Positions 29,788-40,041 of a stretch of 64,000 bases of DNA are shown one piece after another; positions within the stretch are counted from its first letter, which is position 1; each line of letters opens with the position of its first letter. The notes under the pieces were generated by a model, which had not been told where the DNA came from, searched no databases, and saw nothing but the letters and a program-made list of their open reading frames with translations. This DNA comes from Aculops lycopersici (lineage: Eukaryota; Arthropoda; Arachnida; Trombidiformes; Eriophyidae): contig WNKI01000001.1 of assembly GCA_015350385.1 (NCBI GenBank), positions 10,473,621 to 10,537,620 of the forward strand, in the 5' to 3' direction. Made by a program: the position numbers and the translations under genes.

Positions 29788-30159
29788 GATTAGGGTTCGC
29801 CTCTTGGTCTCGCGGAAAACTTCAACTTTCATCATTGTTTCTTAATGAGCAACCACCTCGTCTTTTCTAATTGGTTTGCCTTTCTTCTCGGACATTGGAA
29901 CTGAATGAATGTGATATAATTTAAATTTAACTGGTCAGTATTGGATCCACTTGTTGCTAGAGATTTAATAACAACGTGACTTGCGGCGCACTTGTCGCCG
30001 GGCGCACGCCTCTTCGTCGTCTTTGGGCCTTCAGTGCGAGCGAGTTTCTTGGTCGATGGATAATATACTGGCCGGCCGCATGTTGCGAGGGAATCTGGTT
30101 GCAAATCGGCTGACCTCCAGCTTCTGGCTTTAGGGACCAAACAGCCGATAGGAAATCCG

Positions 30160-30690
30160 CTTCCAGTCTTGTGAATACGTCGAAACCTCGAGGCTCTGGA
30201 CTAATTTTGCGAAGGTGAATTCGGGCAACCGCGCCGACGTCGCTCGCTCGGCTACCACAACGACGACGACGACGACGACACTAACGCAAACGCTAGCACA
30301 GGCAGACTCGCTGCCTGCCTGCCTGCTGCCTCCGCTTCTGCTGCTGCCTCTGGCTCCGACTCTGCCTTTGGCTTTAGTGTGCTGGCCTGCCGGTTGCTCG
30401 CTCGCTCGCTCGTTCGCTCAGTCGCCCAGTCGCCGACAAAGAGCAGCGAGAGACACAGAGAAAGAGAGACTTTTGGTCGAAGATGGCGATGGAAGCAGCA
30501 GCAACAGAAGCGGCGGCAGCAACGAGAAACGCAGGGAGCGAGCGCGAGAGCTAGAGCTAGAAAGAGAGCGAGAAACACACAGAGAGCGAGAGAGGAAGAG
30601 AGAGACGCAGAGTGTGAGCGCAACAAGCACAAGCTGAAGCAGAGACGCAGGCAAAAAGCAGAAAGCAGAGAGCGGAGAGCAACAGGCAAA
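30160..30690 (+). repeat. Main inverted-repeat arm, left of nrf-6
   Basis: About 530 bases nearly identical to the reverse complement of 35181-35767. Differences are mainly in the lengths of GAC, CAG and GA runs. It begins CTTCCAGTCTTGTGAATA and ends AGCAACAGGCAA. No transposase or other gene is visible in it. Confidence 0.92.
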
Positions 30691-31465
30691 GAGGAGCAAC
30701 AAGCGCAAAGGCAGCCGCAAAGCAGGAGCAACGGAGCTTGGCCGATAATGCACTCGCAACGAGGAGAGAGGCGAGTGCAGCGCTGGCAGCTTGCAAAGTT
30801 GAGTCGTCGTCGTGTGAGAGGAAAAGCGAACAGCGTGGCTCGATCGACTCGCCAGCTCGGCGCCCTCGACTTGCTGTGGCCGCACTGCGAGCGCCGGCCG
30901 CACTGGCCACTCGCTGCAGTCGCAGTCGCAGTCTTGGCAGCTCCAACTTGAGCGGTGAGCGGCCAGGTCGGCGCAATCTGGCGGCCGTCTACCTGCGCGC
31001 CGCTCGAGGCGAGACCAGCTAACCGGCGAGGAAGAGAGAGATGGAGAGGGAGAGAGAGAGAGAGAAGGAGACGGGAGGCGGAAATTCCGCCCGCCGAGAC
31101 TCATTACGCGAGGAAACTCGTTTGCCGGCCACCAGCAAACGAGAAGAGCAAGCTCTATTTGGAGCCGGCGCTTTTGGCCAGCTCGAGACGGCGGCCGAGT
31201 GCACCTGTTGCCGACGGCGCACTCTTGGCTGCCCGACTCACGACGCGCGACTTACAAATCGACGTCGACGACGCGACCAAGAAACTCAATCTGCGCGCGG
31301 GGTGAAAGTGGCGCGCCCATTGGGATTCAGGCTCATGGACTTAGCCTTAATCTCGGCGGATGGTGGCGCCGGCTGCTCGCTTCGCTCTCATCGGCCGAAC
31401 CCTTTGGTGTCGGCCGATTCGGTGCCAGTCTCGCTACTCGAGCACCAATCTCGCAACTCGTCGCC

Positions 31466-34237
31466 ATGTCCAAGCCCCAAGTTCACAGTTGGCGCCCCAA
31501 CTTTGTGCTCGCGTTGGCCGCGCTGCTCCTCGGGAGCCAGCCGGCCGCAGCAACAAGTGCCACCGTCGCCGCCGATTCCAACCAGAAGCAAGAGCAGCAA
31601 ACAACAAGCAGTGTGACTCAGCAACAAGACCCGCAAACACCAGAGCCTCTCGCCGGCTACCTCATGTCGGCTCACCTCGACCGGAAGCTCAATGAGTCGC
31701 AACCGGACGACGCGCAACTTCTCGCGCTCCTCCACCGACTCGGACCAGACATGCGCCCGCTGCGCGACTTTCGGGACTTTCCCGGCGTCGGCCTGGGAGT
31801 GGCACAACGGGCCTGGCGTCTAATGCACGAGCACGCGCAGCAGCAGGCCACCACCAGACTCCAGCCCCTTCGGCGGGCCACAAGGGAGTTAGCTAGCGCT
31901 GCGCAAGTGAGCAACGAGTGCATGCGCTCGCTCGAGGCAACCATCAGCGCGGCCGAACAGCTGGACTCCTGGGCCATCCAACGTAAGTACCACAACCACG
32001 TCCGGAACTCACCTGTCACGAGTTGCCAAGACTAACATACCTGTTGCATTCGTTCAGTACTCAATGCTTGGGGTAGCTTTCCACCCAGCGGCCTGTTCGA
32101 GGGAACCTTTGGCGACATCGGCTCCTATCATGGCTGCCTCGACGTGCCCGAAAACGAGGCCACCGGTCACGCTCACTATTGTTCCGTTGCCTTCAGGCCG
32201 GTGGTACCAACTCGCCGAGACTACGAGCTTATTATCACACGCGAACCTCGCGAGTTGCTCGACACGTTCGACAACCGGAACAGCAAGCGACGCGACGCCT
32301 TCGCCGACTTGCTGCTGAACGCCCAATACAATCATTATATTTATTACAAACTAGGCACTTGCTTCCCTATTGGTTGCTCACCTCGCGACGTCCACAAACT
32401 CGCCCGCCTTGTGGGCCGCCGGAATGCTCTACTCAGCGGGCCAGTTAAGTGCTACAGCAAGAGATCCGAAGACTACAAGTCCAACGGGGACTCGCAAGCA
32501 AACTCAACAGAACTCCAAATATCAACTAGAGATCTCAACGAGGGCGTCTACATTTGGCGCCCACACGTAACCAACGCCCAGTGGGTGGCCATGAGTTTGG
32601 TGGGACTGGTTAGTGCAGTGATATTGACGTTTACTCTCATCGATCTACTTGGGGTTCGTTTACCAAGACTTTACAATAAGATGCTCGAGGGGCAAAAGAA
32701 AGGAATTAGAAGTGAGCCGGAGTTGGAGTTGGCGCCAACGAAGATTTTACACGAACCGGAAGAAGAGGACCCTAACAACAATTGCACTGACGCTAGCCAA
32801 CCGGAGGCGCCCATCGAGCCCGCGGATACCTTCAAGACAATCCCCTTAAACGACGAGACGGAGGCGGAGCGAAAAGGTGGATGGAAGACAAACGTTGAGC
32901 CGAGTGAGCGAGAGGCACCAAGATCAACTTTCATGGAGTTAGTCGACGATTGCTCACTTGTGACAAATACGCGCGAGTTTTTCACCGTTAGTCAAAGTCA
33001 GCTGAACAACGATATCCTGTGCATAAATGGAGTTCGTTGCATAACTATGAGCTGGATTATCGTGACACACACAATGCAATACAACGACTGGTCGGCTTTT
33101 GCGCGAACCCGCGAGATCGAGACTCACCTGCGCTCGCTCCTCAACCAGCCACTATTCAACGCCTCCTACCTGGTGGACAGTTTCTTCCTCGTTTCCGGCC
33201 TACTCACCGCCTACTCGAGCTTCAAGAGCCAGGCGCCTTTCTCGGCGCGCAACTATCTAGTCGGTCGCTGGCTCCGTCTCACGCCCCAGATTCTGCTCAC
33301 CTCGTTGCTATTTATCCTGCTCCCACTGGCCTCCAAATCAGCGGGGCCTCATTGGTACACCATCACCGGCGAGTACTCGGAAAACTGCACCGAAAATTGG
33401 TGGGTCAACTTGTTGCACGTGCAGGCCTTCTTCCGGGCGGACCGGATGTGCAACTTCGTCTGCTGGTGGGTTTCCGTCGACATGCTCTTCCACGTCTTTG
33501 CGCTTGCGCTCATCCTGGTAACCCTCCGACTGGGACCTACAAGGGCCATGTTGGCGGGCGGCCTACTAGTGGTGGTCGCGGTGGCGGTACAAAGTGGGCG
33601 CCATTATTTGCTCAGTCTACCTCCGAATCTGCTGTCGACAGTGCCGCAAACGGGCGCCATGTGGAGTGAAATGACGCTGGACTTCTTCTGGACCCCCTAC
33701 GCACACGCGCTCCCCTTTGCAATCGGCCTCTTGGTTGGTTACCTGCTCGCCCGCCGACCGGAACGCCTGGCCAACTTATTGCGTGGACCGCGCGCTCTTT
33801 CCGGCTGGCTAGTGACACTGAGCTTGCTGGTGGCCCAGAGCTACAGCACCTACGGCTGGGTAACGGGCGCGGTGGGCTACAGTCGCGGAGGCGCCACTCT
33901 CTTCTACGCAGTCTGTCCACTCATTTGGGCAACGTGTCTCGCTTGGCTCGTGGTGGCCTGTCAGCTTGGCCACGGTGGTCCCATCAACAGGTTGCTCTCG
34001 GCCCAATTATTCGTGGTTCTCGGCAAGGCCTCCTATTTGGTCTACTTGTCGCACTTCCTCGTCCTCTTCAGCTTTTACGGCGCTCAAAATCTGCTGCTGG
34101 AGCCAACGCAGCTGGTGATGCTCTACGTCATGCTCGGCAACATTCTCCTCTCAATGCTTCTCGGCTGTGCACTCTGCATCGCCTTCGAAATGCCCTGGCT
34201 CAAGCTTCACAAGCGCATAATGCGGCGCCTCAGATAG
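31466..34237 (+). CDS. nrf-6: Nose-resistant-to-fluoxetine (NRF-6)-type acyltransferase
   Basis: The exons are 31466-31982 and 32058-34237, with a 75-base intron (GTAAGT ... TTCAG) that itself contains ACCTGTTGC. The protein has 898 residues. A signal peptide (FVLALAALLLGSQPAAA) leads into the extracellular NRF domain with its cysteines (VSNECMRSLEATI; GSYHGCLDVPE; GTCFPIGCSPRD). A first membrane helix follows (WVAMSLVGLVSAVILTFTLI), then a cytoplasmic loop rich in Glu and Pro. The acyltransferase-3 region has about ten helices (RCITMSWIIVTHTMQY; YLVDSFFLVSGLL; VCWWVSVDMLFH). Family members act in lipid or yolk transport and drug responses in worms and arthropods; the substrate is unknown. 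AATAAA is at 34257-34262. Confidence 0.92.
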
Positions 34238-35180
34238 CCGCCACGCCCACCCTGTAAATAAAGCGCCGCGTCGGGTCTTCGCAGTCCGGCGCGCGATGAA
34301 AGCGACACGAAGTAAGCGAGTCTCGCGAGTTGTGTGATTAATCTTGAGAAGGGGAATTCCTTGCCGAGATTCCAAGTTGCGGCGGGAGAAGTTGTGCTCC
34401 AGGTGAGCGACTATCGGCCGCCATCAGCGCGCCGCTTTCGGTGGCGGCCTAACGAGCGCCGCTAATCGGGAATGGGAAGCCAGCCGACAGTTAGGCGCCC
34501 GAGCGGCGAAGTTTGCAAGCCGGCGAACTTTTCCTCAAGTCGAGCGGCAGTAAATCTACCTGCGCCAGGTGAGCTGCTTGGCGCGACTTGCCGAGCGCTC
34601 GCAACTTCCTCCTTCGCTGCTCACTTTGGGTTGGCCATTGCTCATGGATTCTGGCACGACAGCAACAAGTGGCCAGGCCGCTGCGTTTGAGACGCGCGAA
34701 CGAGGAAAACGAGAGACGCCATGATGTCGGGCCGAGCGAGGGGGCGGCCGGTGGCGCACTTGCCGAGGTTGAAGACGGCGAGCGAGGGAGCGACGTCATC
34801 ATGGCTGCGCGGGTTGGACGGCACGGGGCGTGGTCGAACCGGGGGGGCGTGCAAGTTCGGACTGGGCGCGTGGAGGCTGCGACCGAAGACGCGCCCATTC
34901 AGCAAGTGATTCCGAGGATGCCGCGGCGTATGGCCGGGAGAAATGGAGATGAGCCATCGAGAGGGACGAGCGCTAATGAGCTGCGCGATGGAAGAGAGCT
35001 GGTTGCATCTCGCTCGCCGGCTGTGGAGTCGCGAGCAGGCTTCTGGGCCGAAGAACCACAGAGTCAGTGGTAATCTGGTCGTGAGCTGGCTGCAGCAAGT
35101 GCAACGCTCGAGTCGACAGCTCGCTCGGCTGCCATCGACGCTTTCGAGATTCCGACGCAAGCTAGCGGCAATGTCCGTTG

Positions 35181-35767
35181 TTGCCTGTTGCTTTCTGCTT
35201 TCTGCTTTCTGCTTTCTGCTCTCTGCTTTCTGCTTTTTGCCTGCGTCTCTGCTTCAGCTTGTGCTTGTTGCGCTCACACTCTGCGTCTCTCTCTCTCTCT
35301 CTCTCTCGCTCTCTGTGTGTTTCTCGCTCTCTTTCTAGCTCTCGCGCTCGGTCCCTGCGTTTCTCGTTGCTGCTGCCGCTTCTGTTGCTGTTGCTGCTGC
35401 TGCTTCCATCGCCATCTTCGACCAAAAGTCTCTCTTTCTCTGTGTCTCTCGCTGCTCTTTGTCGGCGACTGGGCGACTAAGCGAACGAGCGAGCGAGCAA
35501 CCGGCAGGCCAGCACACTAAAGCCAAAGGCAGAGTCGGAGCCAGAGCCAGAGGCAGCAGCAGAAGTGGAGGCAGCAGGCAGGCAGGCAGCGAGTCTGCCT
35601 GTGCTAGCGTTTGCGTTAGTGTCGTCGTCGTCGTCGGCGTCGGCGTCGGCGTCGCCGTCGTCGTCGTTGTGGTAGCCGAGCGAGCGACGTCGGCGCGGTT
35701 GCCCGAATTCACCTTCGCAAAATTAGTCCAGAGCCTCGAGGTTTCGGCTTATTCACAAGACTGGAAG
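35181..35767 (-). repeat. Main inverted-repeat arm, right of nrf-6
   Basis: Reverse-complement copy of 30160-30690, about 55 bases longer through extra GTC/GGC triplets near 35620-35660, an extended CT run near 35290 and repeated TTTCTGC units near 35190-35240. Confidence 0.92.
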
Positions 35768-36127
35768 TGACTCTGCAATTGGCGACCAGCAACTCAGCTG
35801 GCCGCTTCAATTCAGGCCAGCGATAAGCTAGGTAGCCGGCGCTGTTTATTAGATTTAAGATGCCCACAGTCCAATCGGCCAGCCACAAGAGAAGAGGAGG
35901 CAGAGCAACAAGTGCATCGGAGGTCTCGTTGTTTTTATTATGATCGAGCTCACAAGTGGATATCTCATCAAACTGGGGCCCACGATTCCCCTAGACCCCA
36001 GCGAATATGAGCAGTTTTCATCAAGAAGAGCTGTTTGTCGACAAACGCATTCTGGGATGGGAGTTGACTACAAAGTACATCACAAGGCTCAAGTTTGAAG
36101 TTAAATGCAAGAGCCAAACTGGAAACT

Positions 36128-36213
36128 GGCGCCGCAGAATCGGGTTTTCTGTTTGATCTACCAGTAATACGATGAGGTAGCTGAGATCATTTAGAAAACC
36201 ATTTTTGCCGCCA
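36128..36213 (-). repeat. Outer block of the inverted repeat, right copy
   Basis: Reverse-complement match to 29703-29787. Weaker similarity seems to continue outward to about 36300 (for example GAGATGAA and GAAACTTGG in matching order). Confidence 0.78.
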
Positions 36214-37517
36214 TAACCAACAGTTTGCTTCATCTCGCAAGACCGATTCCAAGTTTCTCCAACTTCTCCTCTTTCCATTAACTCTCTTAACAAGACCCGA
36301 TGCCGACCCAACATCAAACAAACTCTCATCATTGATATGCATCTCCGTTCTCTCTCCCGTCAGCAAACACCAATTTTAACTACATACCAATTCGAGCCCT
36401 TCGTCAACTAACCATCGACCTCTCGGCCTCCGACTGCAAAAGTGTCACCTGCTTGCCCACCGCATGAGTCTATGCTAACCACTCTGACCTACCAAATGAA
36501 GGTCGAGGGCTGCCTTTATCGAGAAAATTAGCCACCTTGATTCACACTTTGCTACCTTCATTAGTGATGCGTCCGGCCGGCGGTTCGTGCAACGAGCACT
36601 CGCATCTCGGTGGCATAATCGAGAAAAAATTGTACGTAATTCGGCTGGTTGCGCTGTTATTCGTCGGTCGCGGTCTGGTTGCTCATCACTCGATGACATT
36701 CAGGCCACCAGCCGCCCGTCGCACGCCCATTAATCATGAGCATTAAGAGTGGCGTTCAGATTTGGTCTCGCCAATTGGCTTAGCGAGTGTGCGGCGCTCT
36801 AACTCAGAGCGCCCAGCCAGGCGACCACCTGTTGCCCACTCAAGAAGCTTACTGACCACCGAAAGCGCCACTGCGCTCGCTCGCCGCTGCCTTTCCGTTG
36901 GCCGGTCTACTGTTTGCTAACGAGCTCACCGCGCGCCCATTTGAGCTCGTTAGTGGTCGTCAATAAATGCGAGCTACAGTTTGCTGAGCTGTAAACGTGA
37001 TATTGATGCTTGACAACGATTAGCATTCCCGTTCCTTTCGGCGGGTCACTTGACTCTTCTGCTCTAATCTTTGCTGTTTGGAACACAGTCACTTAACCCT
37101 TAAGACGAATAGAACGCACTCCGCTTCTGATACAATCGCAGGTTTAATACGCATTCTGATACAACTGCCAATCGCTGAGCTAACTCGCTAACTTCATGGT
37201 CGCGCACTCAAACCGACCAACTGCGACACCAGATTACCTGTTGCGTCTGCCACGTTCGACGACCTGAAGAGCCGTTCCGCCTTCCGCTTCCTTGCGATTC
37301 GGTCGTGTTTGGGGATGCGCGCGTTTAACTTTGGCGGCCAGGAAGCTTGTCGGCCAATGTCATGCGTCTCGCCGGTTATAGCCGCGCACGTTCCGCTCGA
37401 ACCTTGAATTGGATCCCGACTGTTTCCTTCGACGCTCATTCGGCTACAAATCATCAAGCGAGAGACAGAAAGTTGAGCCTCGAAAAGTTCCAAGTTACCC
37501 CAAGATCAAGCCAAGAG

Positions 37518-38635
37518 ATGGAATCAACAAAACCCTGGGTTGCAGTGGCCGTCTCTCTCATACTAATGGCCTTGCTGGCCTCATGCATCGAGGCCAAACC
37601 GACGAAACGTTCCGAGGAGAAGGACCCGCTGCTAGCCATGCCCAGTGACCCACTACACTATATCGAGCAGCACCAACCTGCCCACCACGAGGAAGTGGCG
37701 AATGTAGGCCACGTCGAGGTGCAGCCGCAACAACAGGAAGTCAGAGAAGTACACTATGAGACACGTCTGGTGCAAGTCGGCCAGCCGGAAGGACACGAGC
37801 ACGAGCAACACCAACCATCCGAGTATGTGCATGTGCCCAGCCAACAGTCCGGCGAAATCAGTCGCGAGTACCCAGGCGAGATCCTTTACCTGAACCAGAA
37901 CAACGAGGTCGTGAGCAGCTCAGCCCAAGACCAGACTGCCAATAGCAACGGCCACGACCTCTCACAAGTTGCCGGTGCAATCTCTCATGGCAGCGGCATG
38001 TCTGCGACAATTCTCACTGAGATTCCTATCAATGACATGCCTCAGGAAGGTGAGTAATTCATTTAGATGCGTTTAGTAGAATTAACCTTGAAGCTTACCG
38101 ATGATTCGAGGACTAACTCTCTATTTCTTATCCAGTCCTTGAAAGACTCAAGCGTGAGTATGGTGTGAAAGTTGTGGCCACTCGCGAACGTCCAGGCGCC
38201 AACCTGGTGATCAATTGTGACGATTACGCTCATCAAGAGGGAAGTATATGCTCAAGGCAGCCGGCAAGAGAGCAACAGTCGGAACCAATCCTGTCGGGCT
38301 ACTCATACTCGGCTCCGGGGAGCGATGACCCGTCTGCCAGCTATACCTTAACCGAGCAGCCACATCCAGTGGCCGAACAGTCGGGAGGAGAGAACGAAAC
38401 GTACAAGGGACAGGATGAGACTTTTGGTAGTCGCACTCCGATGAGCACCGAGGTTCAGCACGAACCTAGCGCCGAGACCGATCAGACAGAAGCTGGGCAT
38501 AACGAGCAGCACTCCGGCCCGAATCAACCGGAAGAAGGCGAGCACTCGACTGGGTTCGACGAGCAACCTAAGGGTTCAGAAGAGGAGGCGCAGAAACAAG
38601 GAAGTGGCCCTTACCAGACAATCCGCAAGTCATAA
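37518..38635 (+). CDS. Secreted Gln/Glu/His-rich protein of unknown function
   Basis: The exons are 37518-38049 and 38136-38635, with an 86-base intron (GTGAGT ... ATCCAG, ACTAACT branch site). The protein has 343 residues. A signal peptide (VAVAVSLILMALLASCIEA) precedes a KR dibasic site and a disordered chain rich in His, Gln and Glu. The only ordered-looking stretch spans the exon junction (SQVAGAISHGSGMSATILTE; VLERLKREYGVKVVATRERP; ANLVINCDDY) and has two cysteines. The remainder is Glu/Ser/Gln-rich. I recognise no family. It resembles the other secreted low-complexity proteins of this region in layout. Confidence 0.72.
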
Positions 38636-39171
38636 GATTCAAATACTCTATCCTCTCTGGAAGGCCAAGTTAGCATTCAAGTTGAGCAATTTAACCTAAT
38701 TTTAATACGCTAGTGCTTGGGGAATGTTCAGGAGTGTGGCACTCGTGCTATAGTCTCTTGTTCTCGCCCGCCGATTGCGAGTCGAGAATCTTGGTGGATA
38801 CAACATGCTTCTTTACTTTAACTAAATCTTCGCACCTCTCGAACGTGAGCTTGAGTATTCCGTTTAGATTTGTAAATACTGTATACATTAAAGATAGGGA
38901 TGCCATAAGCCGCATAGTGCGCATGTGACAAACCAAGTAAACGTTAATGAGTTCCCCTGTGTCCCGGCTAAGATCGAAATTTTGTGAGATGGGTGTTTCG
39001 CTAATTAGTGCGTGCGATCGTCCTCTGGGAAAGGGATACTTTGCGCTCGTTTAACGCTGCAAGGAGTTGGGTGGCCGAGGGAGAGTCTTGCGAGATCAGA
39101 GTCATGTTTCAGGTAGATCACATCTGGTGTCGGGCCAGCCAAGTGGCTTGAGCTGGCCCCGAACCTCGGGG
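38636..39171. other. Convergent spacer
   Basis: This lies between the convergent ends of the His/Gln-rich gene and the TMEM178-like gene. Candidate poly(A) signals are ATTAAA on the minus strand at 38706-38701 and on the plus strand near 38886. No gene is visible. Confidence 0.4.
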
Positions 39172-40041
39172 CTAGTAGGCGGCCGTGTAGGGCGAGGGCA
39201 GGGCATTGTATGGATTGGCCATGTGCTGCTGGGGGTAGTTGTAGACGGTTCCTGGGTAGGCATAATTGTAAGCGTAGGGCGTCCTTTTGTCTGGATAGAC
39301 TGGCATCAGGTACTGCAGGTTCTTCGCCTGCTCGTTGCGTTTCTCGCTTCGGATGCATCTGGCCGCCGCAATGAAGATCACGGCCGAGAAGAGACAGCCC
39401 GAGATGCCAATCCAGCCAATGAAGTAGGACCAGCCGTAGTTGGCCTCAGTGGCATACTTGAGCTCCTCGGGCCAGCTAGCGTAGGAGTCCTTGTCCTTGA
39501 GCACGTGGTGGTCGTAGTAGAGGCCGGCGTGGAAGAGGGCCATGGATCCAGTGTCGAGTGAGGCAGCAAGGAGTTGGAGTACACCTGTGGTCACTAAGTT
39601 ACCATGCGATCGTTTCCAACAACCAGCCACTCCGGTTAGGAAGGAGAGGAACAGGAAGATGAAGCCGATGATATAAAGGAGAGCCACGGCGCGTTGCATG
39701 TGAAGTCTGTGCCAGCGCAAATTGTCGTAGTGGTCGGTCTCCTCGTCCTCGGGAATGTGGTAGTCGATGTTGATGCACTCGGACTGAGTTATGGGCGACA
39801 GGTAGGTCTTCAGGCTCTTGGGCTTCTTGTCGACAAAGCAAAGTCTAAAGAGACCCTCGTCGCGGCTGAAGTAGCGCAAATCTGTGTCGAACTCTGGTTT
39901 CGGTTCCGTTTGGTTTCTCATTCTGTTGCGGTCCAGTCTGTACTCGTACCAATCATCTGTGGCGAAGGATATCGCAAGGCAGATGATGGCCATGATAGAC
40001 ATCACACTAGCGATCGAGAGGGTCACTGCCGAACAGGCCAT
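39172..40041 (-). CDS. TMEM178-like claudin-superfamily protein
   Basis: 289 residues with four transmembrane helices in the claudin/PMP22 layout. Helix 1 (SIASVMSIMAIICLAISFAT) leads into a large extracellular loop with DDWYE, an NQT glycosylation sequon and GLFRLCF. Three more helices follow (ALLYIIGFIFLFLSFLTGVA; TGVLQLLAASLDTGSMALF; YFIGWIGISGCLFSAVIFI). The Tyr/Pro-rich cytoplasmic tail ends TAAY. ATDDWYE, GL(F/W)R.C and the YGWSYF..W segment match TMEM178, which modulates ER calcium in vertebrates; other claudin-like relatives remain possible. The start is the only ATG before helix 1. Confidence 0.72.
   Translation of the reverse strand: MACSAVTLSIASVMSIMAIICLAISFATDDWYEYRLDRNRMRNQTEPKPEFDTDLRYFSRDEGLFRLCFVDKKPKSLKTYLSPITQSECINIDYHIPEDEETDHYDNLRWHRLHMQRAVALLYIIGFIFLFLSFLTGVAGCWKRSHGNLVTTGVLQLLAASLDTGSMALFHAGLYYDHHVLKDKDSYASWPEELKYATEANYGWSYFIGWIGISGCLFSAVIFIAAARCIRSEKRNEQAKNLQYLMPVYPDKRTPYAYNYAYPGTVYNYPQQHMANPYNALPSPYTAAY

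Larger units (their letters stand above)
29379..31465. other. Spacer with the left inverted-repeat arm
   Basis: No gene is supported. It contains the 3'UTR of the group-7-like gene, the left copies of the inverted repeat (29703-29787 and 30160-30690), GA-rich simple sequence, and the 5' region of nrf-6. E-box-like motifs lie at 29949-29957 and 31203-31211. Confidence 0.5.
34238..37517. other. 3.3-kb spacer with the right inverted-repeat arm
   Basis: No gene is supported. It contains the nrf-6 3' end, the right inverted-repeat copies (35181-35767 and 36128-36213) and CT-rich runs near 35288-35310. E-box-like motifs lie at 34662, 35905, 36827 and 37236. The ORFs here are shadows of simple repeats. 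Confidence 0.5.

Noticed and set aside
30215..31104. Several long overlapping frames on both strands rich in Arg, Ser and Leu
   Set aside because: All follow from GA/CT and CAG-type simple sequence in the left repeat arm; there are no domains, and several frames are open at once.
34471..35160. Open frames of 130-170 codons on both strands
   Set aside because: GC-rich spacer with few stops; no recognisable motif, and the frames overlap each other.
30160..35767. Inverted repeats as terminal repeats of a DNA transposon
   Set aside because: No transposase, no short target duplication that I can see, and the inner gene is an ordinary nrf-6 family member with its own poly(A) signal.
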